A stretch of DNA of 64,000 bases, taken from assembly GCF_000283155.1 (NCBI RefSeq), contig NW_004454177.1, forward strand, positions 4,191,468-4,255,467, written 5' to 3'. Source of the stretch: Ceratotherium simum simum. Lineage: Eukaryota; Chordata; Mammalia; Perissodactyla; Rhinocerotidae. The notes beneath the pieces are model-generated. The model saw nothing but the letters and a program-made list of their open reading frames with translations. It made no database searches and was not told the origin of the DNA. Both the position numbers and the translations under genes were made by a program. Positions 20,775 to 32,084 of the stretch are shown here, one piece after another. Within the stretch, counting starts at the first letter, position 1; each line of letters begins with the position of its first letter.

Positions 20775-21214
20775 TTGAAGGATGCAGGGGCTGCCGGATC
20801 CCATGCACGAAGAACATGAAGAGAGGATCCAGTCAAGGGGCTTCACCTTCTTCAGGAACCCTTCTCCACTTCTTCCTAGGAAAATCCCCCCTTCCCTGCT
20901 TTTATGACGATGCCTAAATATCTTCTTCTCCCTGGGTTCTTGTGCTCTCACCGCCTCCGCAGTTTCCATGGATTTGGTCTTAACTCCCAAGAGCTCAGGT
21001 TTCCTTCTCCATCACATGACACTCTCAGGCTGTGGTGATCATTGCCAAGGAGCTACCTCTGAGCCATCTTCGGTTCTGATATTCATACAGGCACAGGACT
21101 CACAACAACGAAGTCTTTGCAGAGCCTCCAGGCTGTGGCTGCTCATCCCTCGCCGTGCCCCAGCTCTTGTGTGACTATCTCTGTTACAGCAATTACGGTG
21201 TTTGTTGACAGCAT
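20775..21214. other. Unassigned DNA
   Basis: Unique sequence without exon or recognised repeat. Confidence 0.4.
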
Positions 21215-21308
21215 CTATGTAGGTATTGTCTCCTATATGAGACCATATTTCCTAGTGCTTAGCACAGTGCCTGGAACACAGTCGGCGTTTAATCTATGTT
21301 TTTTAATC
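21215..21308 (+). mobile_element. L2/MIR 3' end
   Basis: Motif gcttagcacagtgcctggaa and 'cacagtcggcgtttaatcta' matches the shared 3' terminal region of L2 and MIR. Confidence 0.6.
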
Positions 21309-21890
21309 TTACTGAATAGAAAGAACCAAAGCTGAGAGCCCCAGCCCTTTCCAGGAGAAGTCTACTTCCTATCTGCGCAGGCCTGTCCTTGCCTCGATCC
21401 AGCCCTATTACCACATCTCTCTCCTAGATACACCCCACCTCCCCTTTTCTAGGCCCTTTTTCTTGCTCCCACTGAGGCTCAGCACCTCTCCCTTCTTTTT
21501 CCTTCCATTCTTTTTTCTCCAGCCCCATTCACCTGGGTGAAGGAGGACGGGGTCTTTCTTATGCATAATATAATTTTAACCTTCATTAGCACCCATAACA
21601 TTATCACCCTATCGAACTCCCAGCTTTGCCAATTAAGCATCTTCTCCAGTCCTCTTTCCCCAAACCCCACCACCAGCCTACCCCAACAGAGATGCTACCT
21701 AGCTGTGCACACCTCCTCACTCGAGTCTGAGATAGGAACCTTTCGTTTGTAAACTCTCATTCTTGCTGTCAGAGTAAAAGCCATCAACTCCCTTTAGAAC
21801 CACAGGCAGTTAAAATCTTTGGAGAGGGGAGGAGGAGGCAGGAGGGATTCCCAAGCAGTATGAGAAAACTTTGGGGAGTGATGGACGCGT
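21309..21890. other. Unassigned DNA
   Basis: Pyrimidine-rich, then an A/T-rich block around 21555-21640 (atgcataatataattttaac). No exon; no repeat recognised. Confidence 0.4.
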
Positions 21891-22436
21891 TGTAGAGGAA
21901 GGAAAACTTCCTTCTGCTCTCCAAGTTTCTGTGACTGGGCCTAAGAATTCAATTGACACAAGACAGAATAACAGGAGAAAAGTATACACATTTTGTTTAA
22001 TATTTTTACATGTACATGGGAGTCTTCAAAAGGAAAACGAAGACCAAAGAAGCCATTAGGCCCCAAAGTTTATATACTTTCTTAAACAAAGAACGGTAAA
22101 TTGTGGGGACGTGACAAGACAAAGGGGCTTACACTGGGGCAGTAAATTGTGGGACGGTGACTAGGAAATATATGGGGGAAACTAATGGAAGACAAGTTAG
22201 TTTAGTATCTTTGTACACATCCATTTTGGCATTGACTCCCAGTCTCCGGTGATAAGTATGTTCTTCTCTTCCTGGCACATGGAGGGCTCCTTTCTCATGG
22301 GAAATGTTGTAATCTGCTTTCACGAAGAAAAGTAAGGTCAGAGAGCCTTTCCTGCATCTGCTCAAGTGCCTTCAGCTCAAAATAATCAATATGCCAAAGG
22401 GGCACATTCAAGGGTGGAATGTTCCGAACCCCTTCA
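21891..22436 (-). mobile_element. Class I ERV-type solo LTR
   Basis: Minus-strand LTR of about 546 bp beginning TG and ending CA. On the minus strand, in order: a U3 with 'gcatattgattattttgagc', a TATA box (agtatataaacttt, plus 22063-22076), an attaaa poly-A signal in 'atattaaacaaaatg', a U5 with cttttctcctgttattctgt and tgtcaattgaattc, and a terminal cttcctctaca. The arrangement fits a gammaretrovirus-like LTR; the family name is not assigned. No gag, pol or env sequence is adjacent, and no clear target duplication remains. Confidence 0.7.
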
Positions 22437-22557
22437 ATGTTCAGTGTCTTAATTGTGGTGATGGTTCACAATTATATACATATGTCAAACTTACCCAGTT
22501 GAATATACTAAATATGTGCAATTTATAGTATGTCAGTTATGCCTTGGTAAAACTGTA
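22437..22557 (+). mobile_element. L1 3' terminus fragment
   Basis: Sense L1 3' end: gtgatggttcacaattatat, 'acatatgtcaaacttaccca', 'aatatgtgcaatttatagta', 'tgtcagttatgccttggtaa'. It abuts the LTR and runs into a GGA-rich tail. Confidence 0.8.
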
Positions 22558-22592
22558 GAAGAAGGAGGAGGAGGAGGAGGAGGAGAAGGAAG
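22558..22592 (+). repeat. (GGA)n microsatellite
   Basis: GAAGGA then repeated GGA units, probably grown from the L1 tail at its left. Confidence 0.9.
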
Positions 22593-24673
22593 AGCGGAAA
22601 TAAAAGAATTCAGTAAATTTGCGGGATATAAAATCAATATACAAAAATCAGTTTCATTTGTATACACTAACAACAAACTATTTAAAAGAGAAATTAAGAA
22701 AACAATCTCATTTGCAATTGCATCAAAAAGAATAAAATACCTAAGAATAAACTTAACCAAGGAGGTGAAAGAGCTATATGCTAAAAACTATAAGACATAA
22801 ATGAAATAAATTGAAGAAGACACAAATAAATGGAAAGATATTATGTACTCATGGATTGGAAGAATTAATATTGTTAAAATGTCCATACTACCCAAAGCCA
22901 TCTATAGATTCAATGCAATCTCTATCAAAATTCCAATGGCATTTTTCACAGAAATAGAAAACAGAATCCTAAAATTTGTATGGAACCACAAAAGACTCTA
23001 GATAGCCAAAGCAATCTTGAGAAAGAAGAACAAAGCTGGAGGCATCACACTCCCTGATTTCAAACTATATTACAAAGCTATAGGAATCAAAACAGAATGA
23101 TATTGGCATAAAAGTAGACACATAGATCAATGGAACACAATAGAAAGCCCAAATAAAAACCCACACATATGTGGTCAATTAATTTACAACAAAGGAGCCA
23201 GGAATACAAAATGGAGAAAAGATAGTCTCTTCAATAAATGATGTCGGGAAAACTGGACAGCCACATGCAAAAGAATGAAACCCAACCACTATCTTATACC
23301 ATATGCAAAAATCAACTCAAAATGGATTAGAGACTTAAATTTAAGACCTGAAACCATAAAACTCCTGGAAGAAAACATAGGGGGTAAACTCCTTGACATC
23401 TTGGTAATGATTTTTTAGATTTGACACCAAAAGCAAAGGCAATAAAAGCAAAAATCAACAAGTGGGACTGCATAAAACTAAAAAGCTTCTGTACAGCAAA
23501 GGAAACCATCAACAAAATGAAAAAGCAACATATGGAATAGCAGAAAATATTTGCAAATCATGTATCTGTTAAGGGGTTAATATCTAAAATGTATAAAGAA
23601 CTCATACAACTCAATAGCAAAAAAAAAACAAAAAAAATCCACAAACAATTCAATTGAAAATTGGGCAGAGGATCTGAATAGACATTTTTCCAAAGAAGAC
23701 ATACAGATGGCCAACAGGTACATGAAAAGGTGATCAACATCACTAATCAACAGGAAAATGCAAATCAAAACCACAATGAGACATCACCTCACACCTATTA
23801 GAATGGCTATTACCAAAAAGACAAGAGATGCATTGTCAAAGACGTGGAGAAAAGAGAACATTTTGCACTATTGGTGGGAATGTAAATTGGTTCAGCCACT
23901 ATGGAAAACAGTATTGGAGGTTCCTCAAAAAATTTAAAATGGAACTGCCATATGATCCAGCAATCCCACTTCTGGGTATATATCCAAAGGAAATGAAAAC
24001 AGGATCTCGAAGAGATATCTGCACCACCATGTTCACTGCAGCATTATTCACAACAACCGAGACATAGAAATAACTTGTGTCTGTCATTAGACGAATAGAT
24101 AAAGATGTGGTATATACATACAATGGGATATTATTCAGCCCTGAGAAAGAAGGAAATCCTGCCATTGTGACGACATGAATGGACCTCAAGAGCATTATGC
24201 TGAGTGAAATAAGCCAGACAGAGAAAGAGAAATACTGCATGATATCACTTATACGTGGGAGCTAAAAAAAAAAAACATCAAACTCATAGAAACAGAGAGT
24301 AGAAAAGTGGTTGCCAGGGGCTGGGACAGGGTGGGGTGGCGGATAGGGAGGGGTAGAATAGGGAGAGGTTGGGAAAAGGGTACAAACTTCCAGCTATAAG
24401 ATGAATAAGGTCTGAGGATGTAACGTAAAACATGGTGGCTATAGTTGATAACACTATATTATATAATTGAAATTTGCTAAAAGATTAGAACTTAAATGTT
24501 CTCACACACAAAAAAGAAGATAAATATGTGAGGTGAGGGATGTGATAATTAACTAGATAGGGGAAATCCTTTCACAATGTATACATATATCAAATCACCA
24601 CAATGTACCCTTTAAATATCTTACAATTTTATTTGTCAATTGTACCTCAATAAAGCTGACCAAAAAAAACAAA
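22593..24673 (+). mobile_element. 5'-truncated L1 LINE (ORF2 3' part plus 3' UTR)
   Basis: About 2.1 kb of sense L1. The first 200 bp translate to the end of the ORF2 reverse-transcriptase domain (FSKFAGYKINIQKS, then KRIKYLRINLTKEVKELYAK). Further blocks, broken by stops, include [13 protein letters not shown] and the C-terminal GYIPKEMKTGSRRDICTTMF-like stretch (the ORF2 segment before the end). The 3' UTR holds aaaagtggttgccaggggct and ends tacctcaataaagctgacc plus A-rich tail. Multiple in-frame stops; not capable of retrotransposition. Confidence 0.95.
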
Positions 24674-24675
24674 GT

Positions 24676-24775
24676 TGTGAAAGGGAAGTGACCTGCCCAA
24701 GGTCTGTAAGAGAATTCTAACTGAGTAGAGTCTTGATCTTGAATCTCCTCGCTTCCTGGCCAGAATTCACGTTGT
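24676..24775 (-). mobile_element. MIR SINE fragment
   Basis: Antisense MIR: gaagtgacctgcccaaggtc followed by degraded tgaatctcctcgcttcctgg. Confidence 0.6.
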
Positions 24776-24964
24776 GGTTTTCAAGCCAGGTGGGAAGTTT
24801 CAAGAAGCTTTTATTTTTAGTATACAACTGGCCATAGAGAAGGCTGGGCTCTGTCCCCAGGGAGTTACAGAGACCTGGTGCTAGTTTTGACTCTGCTTCG
24901 TCACAACAGACCCACCAACGGGGCAGATATGATGAGAGTGTGGGCAGTCACTGGCTCCCTCCTT

Positions 24965-25140
24965 GGTTCCTTTGTCCAGTGGTGGTGGTGACTGAGCACT
25001 TGTGTGCCAGGCACCGTGCTGGATGCTGAGATGCAGGAAGAACAGGACAGGCCCCCCGACTTCCAGGAGCTCTCAGTCCAGTGGGGTGTAGGGACCCCTA
25101 ACCAGATCACTGCAATGGAGTGACGAGACAGGTAGGGGAT
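24965..25140 (-). mobile_element. L2 LINE 3' fragment
   Basis: Antisense L2: gagcacttgtgtgccaggca, ccgtgctggatgctgagatg and 'aggagctctcagtccagtgg'. Confidence 0.8.
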
Positions 25141-25940
25141 GCTTAACCCAGACTGGGCATGACTTCTTGGATGAGGCGATCGCCCCGCCTGGCCCTGCCT
25201 CCCCCTGAGGCCCCCATTTTCACTTTGGCTGTCCCACTCCCCTCACCCCTTCCCTTGCCATCCTTCTCTCTGGTCCAAGTGTTCCCCAAACCCAAACCCC
25301 TTTACTTTCTTCTCCTCAGCACAACTGGCACAGGCTGCCATTTCCAACTTTGCTGGAAGTTAAGGAGAACAAGTAAAGAAAATACCAGAAGTCTGGCTGC
25401 CACAGGCCAAATTTCTGATCCTGCCCTGGCCAACAACTCCATCCCAAGTGCCTCCTTGCCCCGCAGAACCCAGCTCATTTGCAGTCATTCCTCCCTCTCC
25501 ACTTTGATGCCATCCCTTTCTGAAAAGTCACACCAGGCAGACATGCTCTGGGCAAACAGTGGGTAAGAAATGGGGTTAGCCCCTCTCCTCTCTCCACAAC
25601 AGGATCGGAAGCCCTGACGTCTTTACCCCATTCCCAAGGGCAGGTCAAGATTCTTCTCCTACCGAGGCATTTCCAGAAAACTTTGCACACAGGAGGGCAG
25701 GGAGAAGAGAGGAGAGCACGGCAGGGTGCAGAATCTAGAGGAGGGTACCGTACGGAGAGATTAAGAAGCCTGCAAGACTAGCCTCTCCTTCCACACACAT
25801 TGCTTGCAAATCTCTTTCACATCCATTATACCCTTTACTCCTCAAGATGATCTTTAAGGAGATAGGAATAGTCTCAAAGGGGTGAGAGACAAGCTTAAGG
25901 AGAGGAAACAAACGCATATTGAGCTAAGTCCACTGGGGAC
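25141..25940. other. Unassigned DNA
   Basis: Unique sequence; pyrimidine-rich from 25190 to 25320. No exon or confident repeat. Confidence 0.4.
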
Positions 25941-26428
25941 TGCTGTAGACAGAATAACACCCCCCTAGGTGTCCACGTCCTAATCCCCAGAATCCATGAA
26001 TATGTTCCCTTACATGGCAAAAGGGACTTTGCAGATGTGATTTAGTTAAGGATCGTGAGATGGGAAGATTATCCCGGATTATCCCTGTGGACCCAATCTA
26101 ATCACAAGGGTCCATAGAAGTAAAAGAGGGAGGGAGGAGAATCAGAATCAGAAGGATGCAGCATGAGAAAGACTTCACTGGTCATTGCTGGAGAGAATGG
26201 GCCACGGAGCCAAGGAACGTAGCAGCCTCCAGAAGCTGGGAAAGGCGAGAAAGGGATTCCCTCCTGGAACCTCCAGAGAGGAAGGCCACCCTGCTGACAC
26301 CTTGATTTTAGCCCAGTGAGACCCATGTTGGACTTCTGACCTCCAGAACTGTAAGATAACAAATGTGTGCTGTTTTGAGCCACTAAATTTGTGGTAGTTT
26401 GTGACAACCCCTAGAGGACACTAATCCA
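25941..26428 (+). mobile_element. MaLR-type LTR (MLT1A-like), near full length
   Basis: Very close to the MLT1A pattern: gtccacgtcctaatccccag, 'ggcaaaagggactttgcaga', 'gattatcccggattatccc', 'accttgattttagcccagtg', ctccagaactgtaagataac and ctaatcca at the end. Flanks gggac and ggtac are a 4/5 match, plausible for the 5-bp duplication. Solo LTR. Confidence 0.93.
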
Positions 26429-26479
26429 GGTACCTAACAGAGGGCAAGGAGTCCACCACCTTCAATACCACCTTGGTTG

Positions 26480-26580
26480 TCTCAGGCATCCTACGAGCAG
26501 ATGTTAGTCCCCATTTCATGGATGAGGGCACGGAGGCTCAGAGAGTTCAATGACTGGCCCAGACCACCCAGCTTGTCTTA
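26480..26580 (-). mobile_element. MIR SINE fragment
   Basis: Antisense MIR: gtccccatttcatggatgag, ggcacggaggctcagagag. Confidence 0.75.
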
Positions 26581-27295
26581 GGTGTGAGTTCCCTAGAAGC
26601 AGAGCCTAAGGCAGGGGTTTGGTGCTCATGACTTCTTGAGGGAGCACTCTTCAGGCAAAATCCATAAAGGAGTGAGGGAAGTAGTGGAGGGAGAGGCATG
26701 AGGAAAGGCGGGTCTTGGGGCAAGTCCATCCATGGCCTGATGCACAGGTCACTCTGGAGCGTAAATCAGCCAAGAAAGTTACCCCCCAAACCTGGCAAGG
26801 GGCTCAGCCCTTTGGTTGGCTGATGGCTGCCCAGAGGCGTGGCTGGAGGTAATCCCCTGGGCAGAGGGCACTTCCCTGCAGAAGGGACAGCTGTGCGACG
26901 TCAGCAGCCCACACTCACGTAACTGGGGATGGGCAAGTCACGACAGCATCTACACAGTATGGCCACGGCCCCTCTCCCACGGGAGGAGTGAGAGAGACCA
27001 CAGCTAGGAGTATTTGCGGGCTGACAGAGAGCAAGGCGCATAATTGCAGGGGGATGGGGCAGCAGTGGCTCCAGCTGGAGACATGTCCAGGCTCAGGGAG
27101 GTGCCAGGCCAGAGGTTGGGTGCCCCCAGGGGACCCAGGTCTCCCCATCCAGAGTAGCAGAGCGTCTGGGCCCCACTGGTCGGATCTGCATCCCGGGAAG
27201 CTGCAGCATCAACAATCTGACAGTGGCACGTCATCCCCACCTCCCCCATCCCACCCCGGCCCGCACCACCCTACCACCCCACCGCCAGCTCCTGA
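26581..27295. other. Unassigned DNA
   Basis: The first 130 bp (ttccctagaagcagagccta, 'cataaaggagtgagggaagt') look like an old interspersed repeat I cannot name. The rest is GC-rich unique sequence with no exon. Confidence 0.4.
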
Positions 27296-27299
27296 GACC

Positions 27300-27665
27300 A
27301 CAGCCTCAAAGGTTCCTGTTTCTCTGAGGAAATTGAATGTTAATGGTGTTCTCAGTTCCCTCTTTTCCTTCTCCTTCCCCTCCCCTCTTTCTTTCTGGGC
27401 CTGTCCCTGAAGCTATTAATATCCGACTTGAACTAAACGGCAACTGTATTTCAGCATCCCCATTATTTGCCACAAGCCGGGTTGTTTCTCCACGGGTGGT
27501 GATGGGAACCAGGATCTTGCTCCATTCCAGCCCTGTGCTCTGATGGCTGATAATTTGGAACATAACAGCCATTACCAGGTCTAGGAGGAAACTGAGTATT
27601 TCACTTTCTGCATGTTTTATGTGGCGGCGCCTTCTGCTCCCATCAGGAACCTTCGCACACATTTC
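27300..27665. promoter_or_regulatory. Candidate conserved enhancer-like element
   Basis: High-complexity block in GC-rich surroundings. Motifs: agctattaatatcc (near 27410), cccattatttgcc (27458-27470), a TEAD site cattcca (27523-27529), tgataatttgg (27548-27558), gccattacc (27568-27576) and a posterior-HOX/CDX-like gttttatg (27614-27621). Inferred from composition and motif density only. Confidence 0.45.
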
Positions 27666-27669
27666 ACAG

Positions 27670-28544
27670 GCCGGCCTAATGGAGCAGAATGTGCTCTCCA
27701 GTGAGGCTGGTGCAGAACCGCGAGGAGCACTGGGAGGGTCCCAGCCCTGGGCCACTTGCCACAGTCTGGTGGCCTGGGGTGGCCTGGTCCTCTTGTTCTT
27801 TCCCCTCGTCAGGACAGGATGAAGGAGGGAGGGTGGCCAGCATGACGGAAGAGAGGGTGTCAGGGCAAGAGGCAGGAAGCCTGCCCAGAGGAGAAGCAAG
27901 GTCGCTCCTGCCTTTGGAGAGGGGTCTGCTGTCTCCAACGTCTTATCAGCCCTTCGAGGATCCTGGGAGGACTGCTGGGGTCACCCCAGTTCAGTGGTAG
28001 GCAAACCCATGCCCAGACTGACCTCATGCCCATGGACACCGTTGTGGTTCAGGACAGAGCTCAGGTCTCCTGACTCACAGGCCCCACCCCACCCCGGGCT
28101 CCAGCCCCCGACTCCAGGCCAAGCTGCCGCTCCCTGAGCATCCCTTCCCTTCCAGACCAGCAGCCAACCGGGGTATGTGCTTCCTGACAGGCCTCCTGGC
28201 CCCAAAACCCTGTTTCCTCATCCCCACACCAGAGGGCAGGTGGAGACCAAGACTGACTTTAAACCCCCCAGAGGGAAGTGCCACATGGTCTGTCACCCAG
28301 CCCAGGCACACAGCCCTACCAGTCTCCCCAGACATAGTCCTGGGGGCCACTTTGTCCTGGAGACAGGCTGACATCATTCCTGAGGGAAGTTTGTCAGTGG
28401 CTGATTTGCCTGGGACCAAGGGACCCTGGAAGATGAAATACCCAGAGGGCTCCTGGGTTTGGCTAATGGGCTGCAGAGCAGTCAGCCAAGTTAAGCAGCG
28501 TAGTAGGTGGTTGGCCCCCCTGGGGCAAGAGCTGGCCATTGAAT
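27670..28544. other. Unassigned DNA
   Basis: GC-rich unique sequence. Long open frames on both strands (for example 28075-28707 minus) have no recognisable domain and no codon structure, so no gene is called. A CTCF-like motif lies at 28225-28242. Confidence 0.4.
28225..28242 (+). promoter_or_regulatory. CTCF-like motif
   Basis: acaccagagggcaggtgg resembles the CTCF core CCACCAGAGGGCAG with one mismatch. Best of the three candidate CTCF motifs in the window. Confidence 0.35.
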
Positions 28545-28547
28545 TCC

Positions 28548-28695
28548 TAGAAGTACCTGCTTTGGGGGAGCTCCTACTGTGTGCTGTGCACTGTGCAAGG
28601 AGCTTTACATGAGCCGTCTCGTGGAAGCTGCACTTCAGCCCTGTGATGTAGAGGCAAATATCCCGATTTTTCAGATGAGAGAACAGTCCCCATGT
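28548..28695 (-). mobile_element. MIR SINE
   Basis: Antisense MIR: ctcctactgtgtgctgtgca, agctttacatgagccgtctc, gatttttcagatgagagaac. Confidence 0.75.
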
Positions 28696-28696
28696 G

Positions 28697-28870
28697 TGAA
28701 GTCCCATGTGGTCTCATTGCATCCTCTTAACGCCTAGTGATTCTTGCAGTCGAGATGATGAGCCTCCTTTCCCTGAAGAGGAAGATGAAGCTCAGAGAGG
28801 TTTGGTAACTTGCCTAAGGTCCCCCAGCACTGACAAGTGCAGGTCAGTGCAGGGCCCCAGGCCTGTATCA
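28697..28870 (-). mobile_element. MIR SINE
   Basis: Second antisense MIR directly adjoining the first: cattgcatcctcttaacgcc, gaagatgaagctcagagagg, ttgcctaaggtcccccagca. Confidence 0.75.
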
Positions 28871-29604
28871 GCCCAAGGCCTGAGCTGTGTCCACTACGGC
28901 TCCCATAGCAAGTGGCAGGGGCAGGGGGAGGGGGCTTCTCTGTCTAGTACAGCATCTACGACATTGGCCAGGGGAGCCTGAGGCCCCTCCCCACACGTGC
29001 AGTCCACAGACAGCAGCCACTGCCAGACAGCAGGCCCACACCGAGGAGGAGAGCCCCACCCCGGCCTGCTCTCCAGCTCTCCAGGGTCTGCACTGGGGAC
29101 ACAGGCACCCTCAGTGGGCATTTATGGAGCACCTGTTCTTGCCAGATCCTGGGCTAGTTCAAAACACATGGCCAGTATTCTGCAGAGCCCCCTAAAGTCC
29201 CCCAGCTCAGCCCCCAGCCTGGTACTCTTTATACCCCACTACAGGCTGCCTCCATTTCACACAGTCCCAGAAATGCACACATGTGCATACATGTACACAC
29301 ACACACACACACTCACTGACCAGCCACCCCTAAACTAGGTCAGGCCCTCAAGCCAAAGTGAGGCTGAACAGAACAGATGGAGGGATGGCTCAGCAGACCA
29401 AGTCCTGGAAGAAGAGGGCATAGAGGAGAGATGGAGCAGGGACAGGGAGCGTGTGGGCTGCCTGGGAAGAGGGGCAGCCTCTGGGAGGCCGCAGGTGCTC
29501 CCTGCAGGGAGCCTGGGTATGAGTCTGACAGTGGAACGGGACAGACTCAGGAGGCCCTGAAGCAGCTCAGGTGCGGCTCAGGGAGGTGGGTGGGGTTGAG
29601 AGTC
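28871..29604. other. Unassigned GC-rich DNA with a short CA repeat
   Basis: Unique sequence; a (CA)n run of about 20 bp lies at 29295-29315. Nothing else recognised. Confidence 0.4.
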
Positions 29605-29800
29605 GGCCCCTTAACAACTCAGGGAAGGTTTACAGACCTGCTCTGAGTCTCTGTTTCTCCATCTGTAAAATGCGGATGCTCAAAGTTGATACCTTGCGGG
29701 ATGATTGTGGAGATGACATGAGACGGAGTGTGGGGTGTGGGAGGACTTCGGAGGTGTGGATCATCTGTGGGGTCATTATATCTGCCTCTGCTCACACCCT
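29605..29800 (+). mobile_element. MIR SINE
   Basis: Sense MIR: tgagtctctgtttctccatc, tgtaaaatgcggatg, gatgattgtggagatgacat. Confidence 0.8.
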
Positions 29801-29814
29801 ACCCGTAACAGTGA

Positions 29815-30020
29815 ATATAGACTGAGCTTGTGCTCTGCGCTGGGCACCAGCCTAGCGCTTTCCTCCAACTGTCTCATGGCATCCTCAGGCCCACCCTCGG
29901 ATGTGGTGCTCTGAGCATCAGCCCTGTTTCAGAGCAGGGAACAGAGGCACAGCGCTTGCCCCAGGTCAGGGCAGAGCCAGGTTTAGAAGGCTGGAGCCTG
30001 TGCTCCTCCCTTGACCTACC
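29815..30020 (-). mobile_element. MIR SINE
   Basis: Antisense MIR: gctctgcgctgggcaccagc, 'gtttcagagcagggaacaga', 'ggcacagcgcttgccccagg'. It faces the MIR at 29605-29800. Confidence 0.75.
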
Positions 30021-30082
30021 CGCCGACTCTGCCCTCCCTCTTGCTGGGGGCAGAGTCCTGGGAGGGACTCAGCTCCATGCCT

Positions 30083-30113
30083 GGGTGGGGTGCAGTGGGG
30101 GGCGGGGGGGTGG
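30083..30113 (+). repeat. G-quadruplex motif
   Basis: Runs GGG, GGGG, GGGGGG and GGGGGGG separated by short loops within 31 bp satisfy the quadruplex rule. Confidence 0.65.
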
Positions 30114-30504
30114 TGCTGCACTCTGGCTGCTCCAGGCAGCAGGGCAGGCATTTGTGTTCACAGCGTGAGGGGAAGAAGCCCCGAAAGGCCTCCTTGTTCA
30201 GAAGTGTCTCCGCAGCTGGCTTCCCCCGAGAACTTTAAAGCAAAGTAAGGCACCATCTCCAGGTCCCTGTTGAAATACACATTGATCCCTGTGCAGGCTC
30301 TCCTATGATCTGCTTAGCAGAGATTAGTCGTTAGGGCTGGTGAGTTAGAGGGTGGACCGATTTTGAGAGAGAAATGTGGTCTGGAAGAAGAGCTCAGGAC
30401 CAGAGACAGACGAGGACAGTGGCAGGGGAGGGGCTGAGTGGGGCCGGTCGGGGCTCAGAAGACAGGCACTGGGTGGCAGTGAGGAGAGGCAGTAGAGCGC
30501 AGGG

Positions 30505-30635
30505 CAGCAGTTTTCACACTGTTTTTTCAACAGAATCTTGTTTTTCATACCTTTTCCTCAGAGGTGAAATACAGATCAAAGAGGAGGGAATGGCTCTAAC
30601 TAAAATGGAGATGGGGACCAGTTTGCAAGCCACTG
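30505..30635. mobile_element. hAT MITE with visible terminal inverted repeats
   Basis: Left end cagcagttttcacactg and right end, read in reverse complement, cagtggcttgcaaactgg form imperfect terminal inverted repeats about 131 bp apart, as in MER5/Charlie-type non-autonomous hAT elements. No matching 8-bp duplication remains. Confidence 0.5.
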
Positions 30636-30649
30636 GTCTTAATATAAAG

Positions 30650-30732
30650 AGCAGGGTCCTTAGAGTCAGTTCACGTGATCTTACCTGTAAGGTCTCTACG
30701 GTCTCTCCCAGCTGTGACATTCTAGGTGGTTT
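30650..30732 (+). mobile_element. MIR/MIR3-like tail
   Basis: ttacctgtaaggtctctacg and 'ctcccagctgtgacattcta' match the 'aaggtcccttccagctctaacattcta' 3' segment. Confidence 0.5.
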
Positions 30733-31062
30733 GGGGAGAGAAATAAAGGAGGGTGGCCAAGGACCATCTTTCTGCTGAGTGAGGAGTCACACTGAGGCCA
30801 TGTGGCCAGGGAGGTTCAGCCAGGCTTTGTGGTCACTCTTCCCTTCTCCCCAAGCCCAGACCCTGAGCACAGACACAGACCTCCATGCACACCTTGGATT
30901 GGCGCCCCAAATCCAGTGCAAGACGACAAAAGATACAGTGTGGGGTCCAGTTCCAAGGGTACCCCCGATTCCCTGACTTCTCACAAAGTCTCCCCACAGG
31001 CACCCCATCCTGTCATTCCTGTATCATTTCCCCGCCGGGAGACCGCGGGGTCTGGTGGGTTG

Positions 31063-31140
31063 ACATCATGAGGTCTGCAGTCAGCAACCAGGGCTTGAGC
31101 CCAGTTCCGCCACTTCCTGGCTGAGCCATCCGGGCCATGA
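31063..31140 (+). mobile_element. MIR SINE fragment
   Basis: Sense MIR core: gggcttgagcccagttccgc, cacttcctggctgagcc. Confidence 0.6.
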
Positions 31141-31194
31141 GGAAGCCTTATTACACTTGCTCCCCTGAGAAACCCCGTGGGGCCAGGAGGGCAA

Positions 31195-31320
31195 AGATGG
31201 TTATCCCCTTTGTAAAGCTGAGAGAAGGGGGGCTCTGTGAGATGAAATGACTCACCCAAGGTCACACAGCTAAACCCTGGCAGAGTCATAACTAGGACCA
31301 AGTCTCTTCCCGGTGTGACT
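31195..31320 (-). mobile_element. MIR SINE fragment
   Basis: Antisense MIR with a well-preserved centre: atgactcacccaaggtcaca, cagctaaaccctggcagag. Confidence 0.8.
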
Positions 31321-32084
31321 CCTATGGGGCTCGGGCACCGGGCTTGCAAGGCTCTCAGCCCTGGGGGCAGGTGGGAGATGCCCAGACCTCCTTTCTGGAG
31401 TGCTGCGGGGTACACAGGCCCCAGGTGGCAATAGAGGCTGGCTCCAAAGAGGCAGTGGGGCAGGGCCCCAGGGGCTTGAGAGGCTGCAAAGTCCTCGACC
31501 CATCCTGGGGCGCTCAGCACTGCACTGGCCACTCGGGAGAGCAGGCCAGCAGGTGGACAAAAGCCACTGCTGCAGGTGAGCCCGTGGGACCCAGACACCT
31601 CACACAGGGCAAGGCCTGCAACAGAGTCCTGGGCTCCCAAACTCAAGGCTCCGGCCCTTGGAGCAGAGGAAGAACTGGGGTCCCATGCAGAAGGGAACTC
31701 AGACAGAAGCCCCCGGCATGGCCTGGGCATGTCCACCTAACCTCACACTGCAGGGCTGCATGGAAGGCGGTTTGGGAGTCTGTCTGGGAGCCCCAGATCC
31801 AGGGTCTGGGGCGAGACTTGGAAGGAAGAGGGGACAGGATGACAAGCTGTCATACCAAAGAGGGGAGCACGCAGCAGACATTCAATATCGGCAGAAGGAG
31901 TATAGAGCAGGAGATGACAATGTCACCCCCCCCCCACCTGAGCCTGCACCCTTGTTCCAAATCCCTTCCCCTGGCCAGGGCGGCCCAGGAGCCCCTGCCT
32001 CTAGGCCCTCACCTGCAGCTGGAGAGGCTCCTCTGCATCCCTGGCTGTGTTGTCTCCCTGCCCATTCCGCCTCCTCTCCCACTG
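31321..32084. other. Unassigned GC-rich DNA
   Basis: Long open frames on both strands (251 and 260 codons) with no recognisable domain and no conserved splice context; judged compositional. Short poly-C at 31926-31935. Confidence 0.45.

Noticed and set aside
20409..20990. Minus-strand frames encoding Y/L/S-rich repeats
   Set aside because: Pure translation of the GATA/GGTA/GACA microsatellite.
22593..24673. Functional L1 reverse transcriptase gene
   Set aside because: 5'-truncated with many in-frame stops; only a relic.
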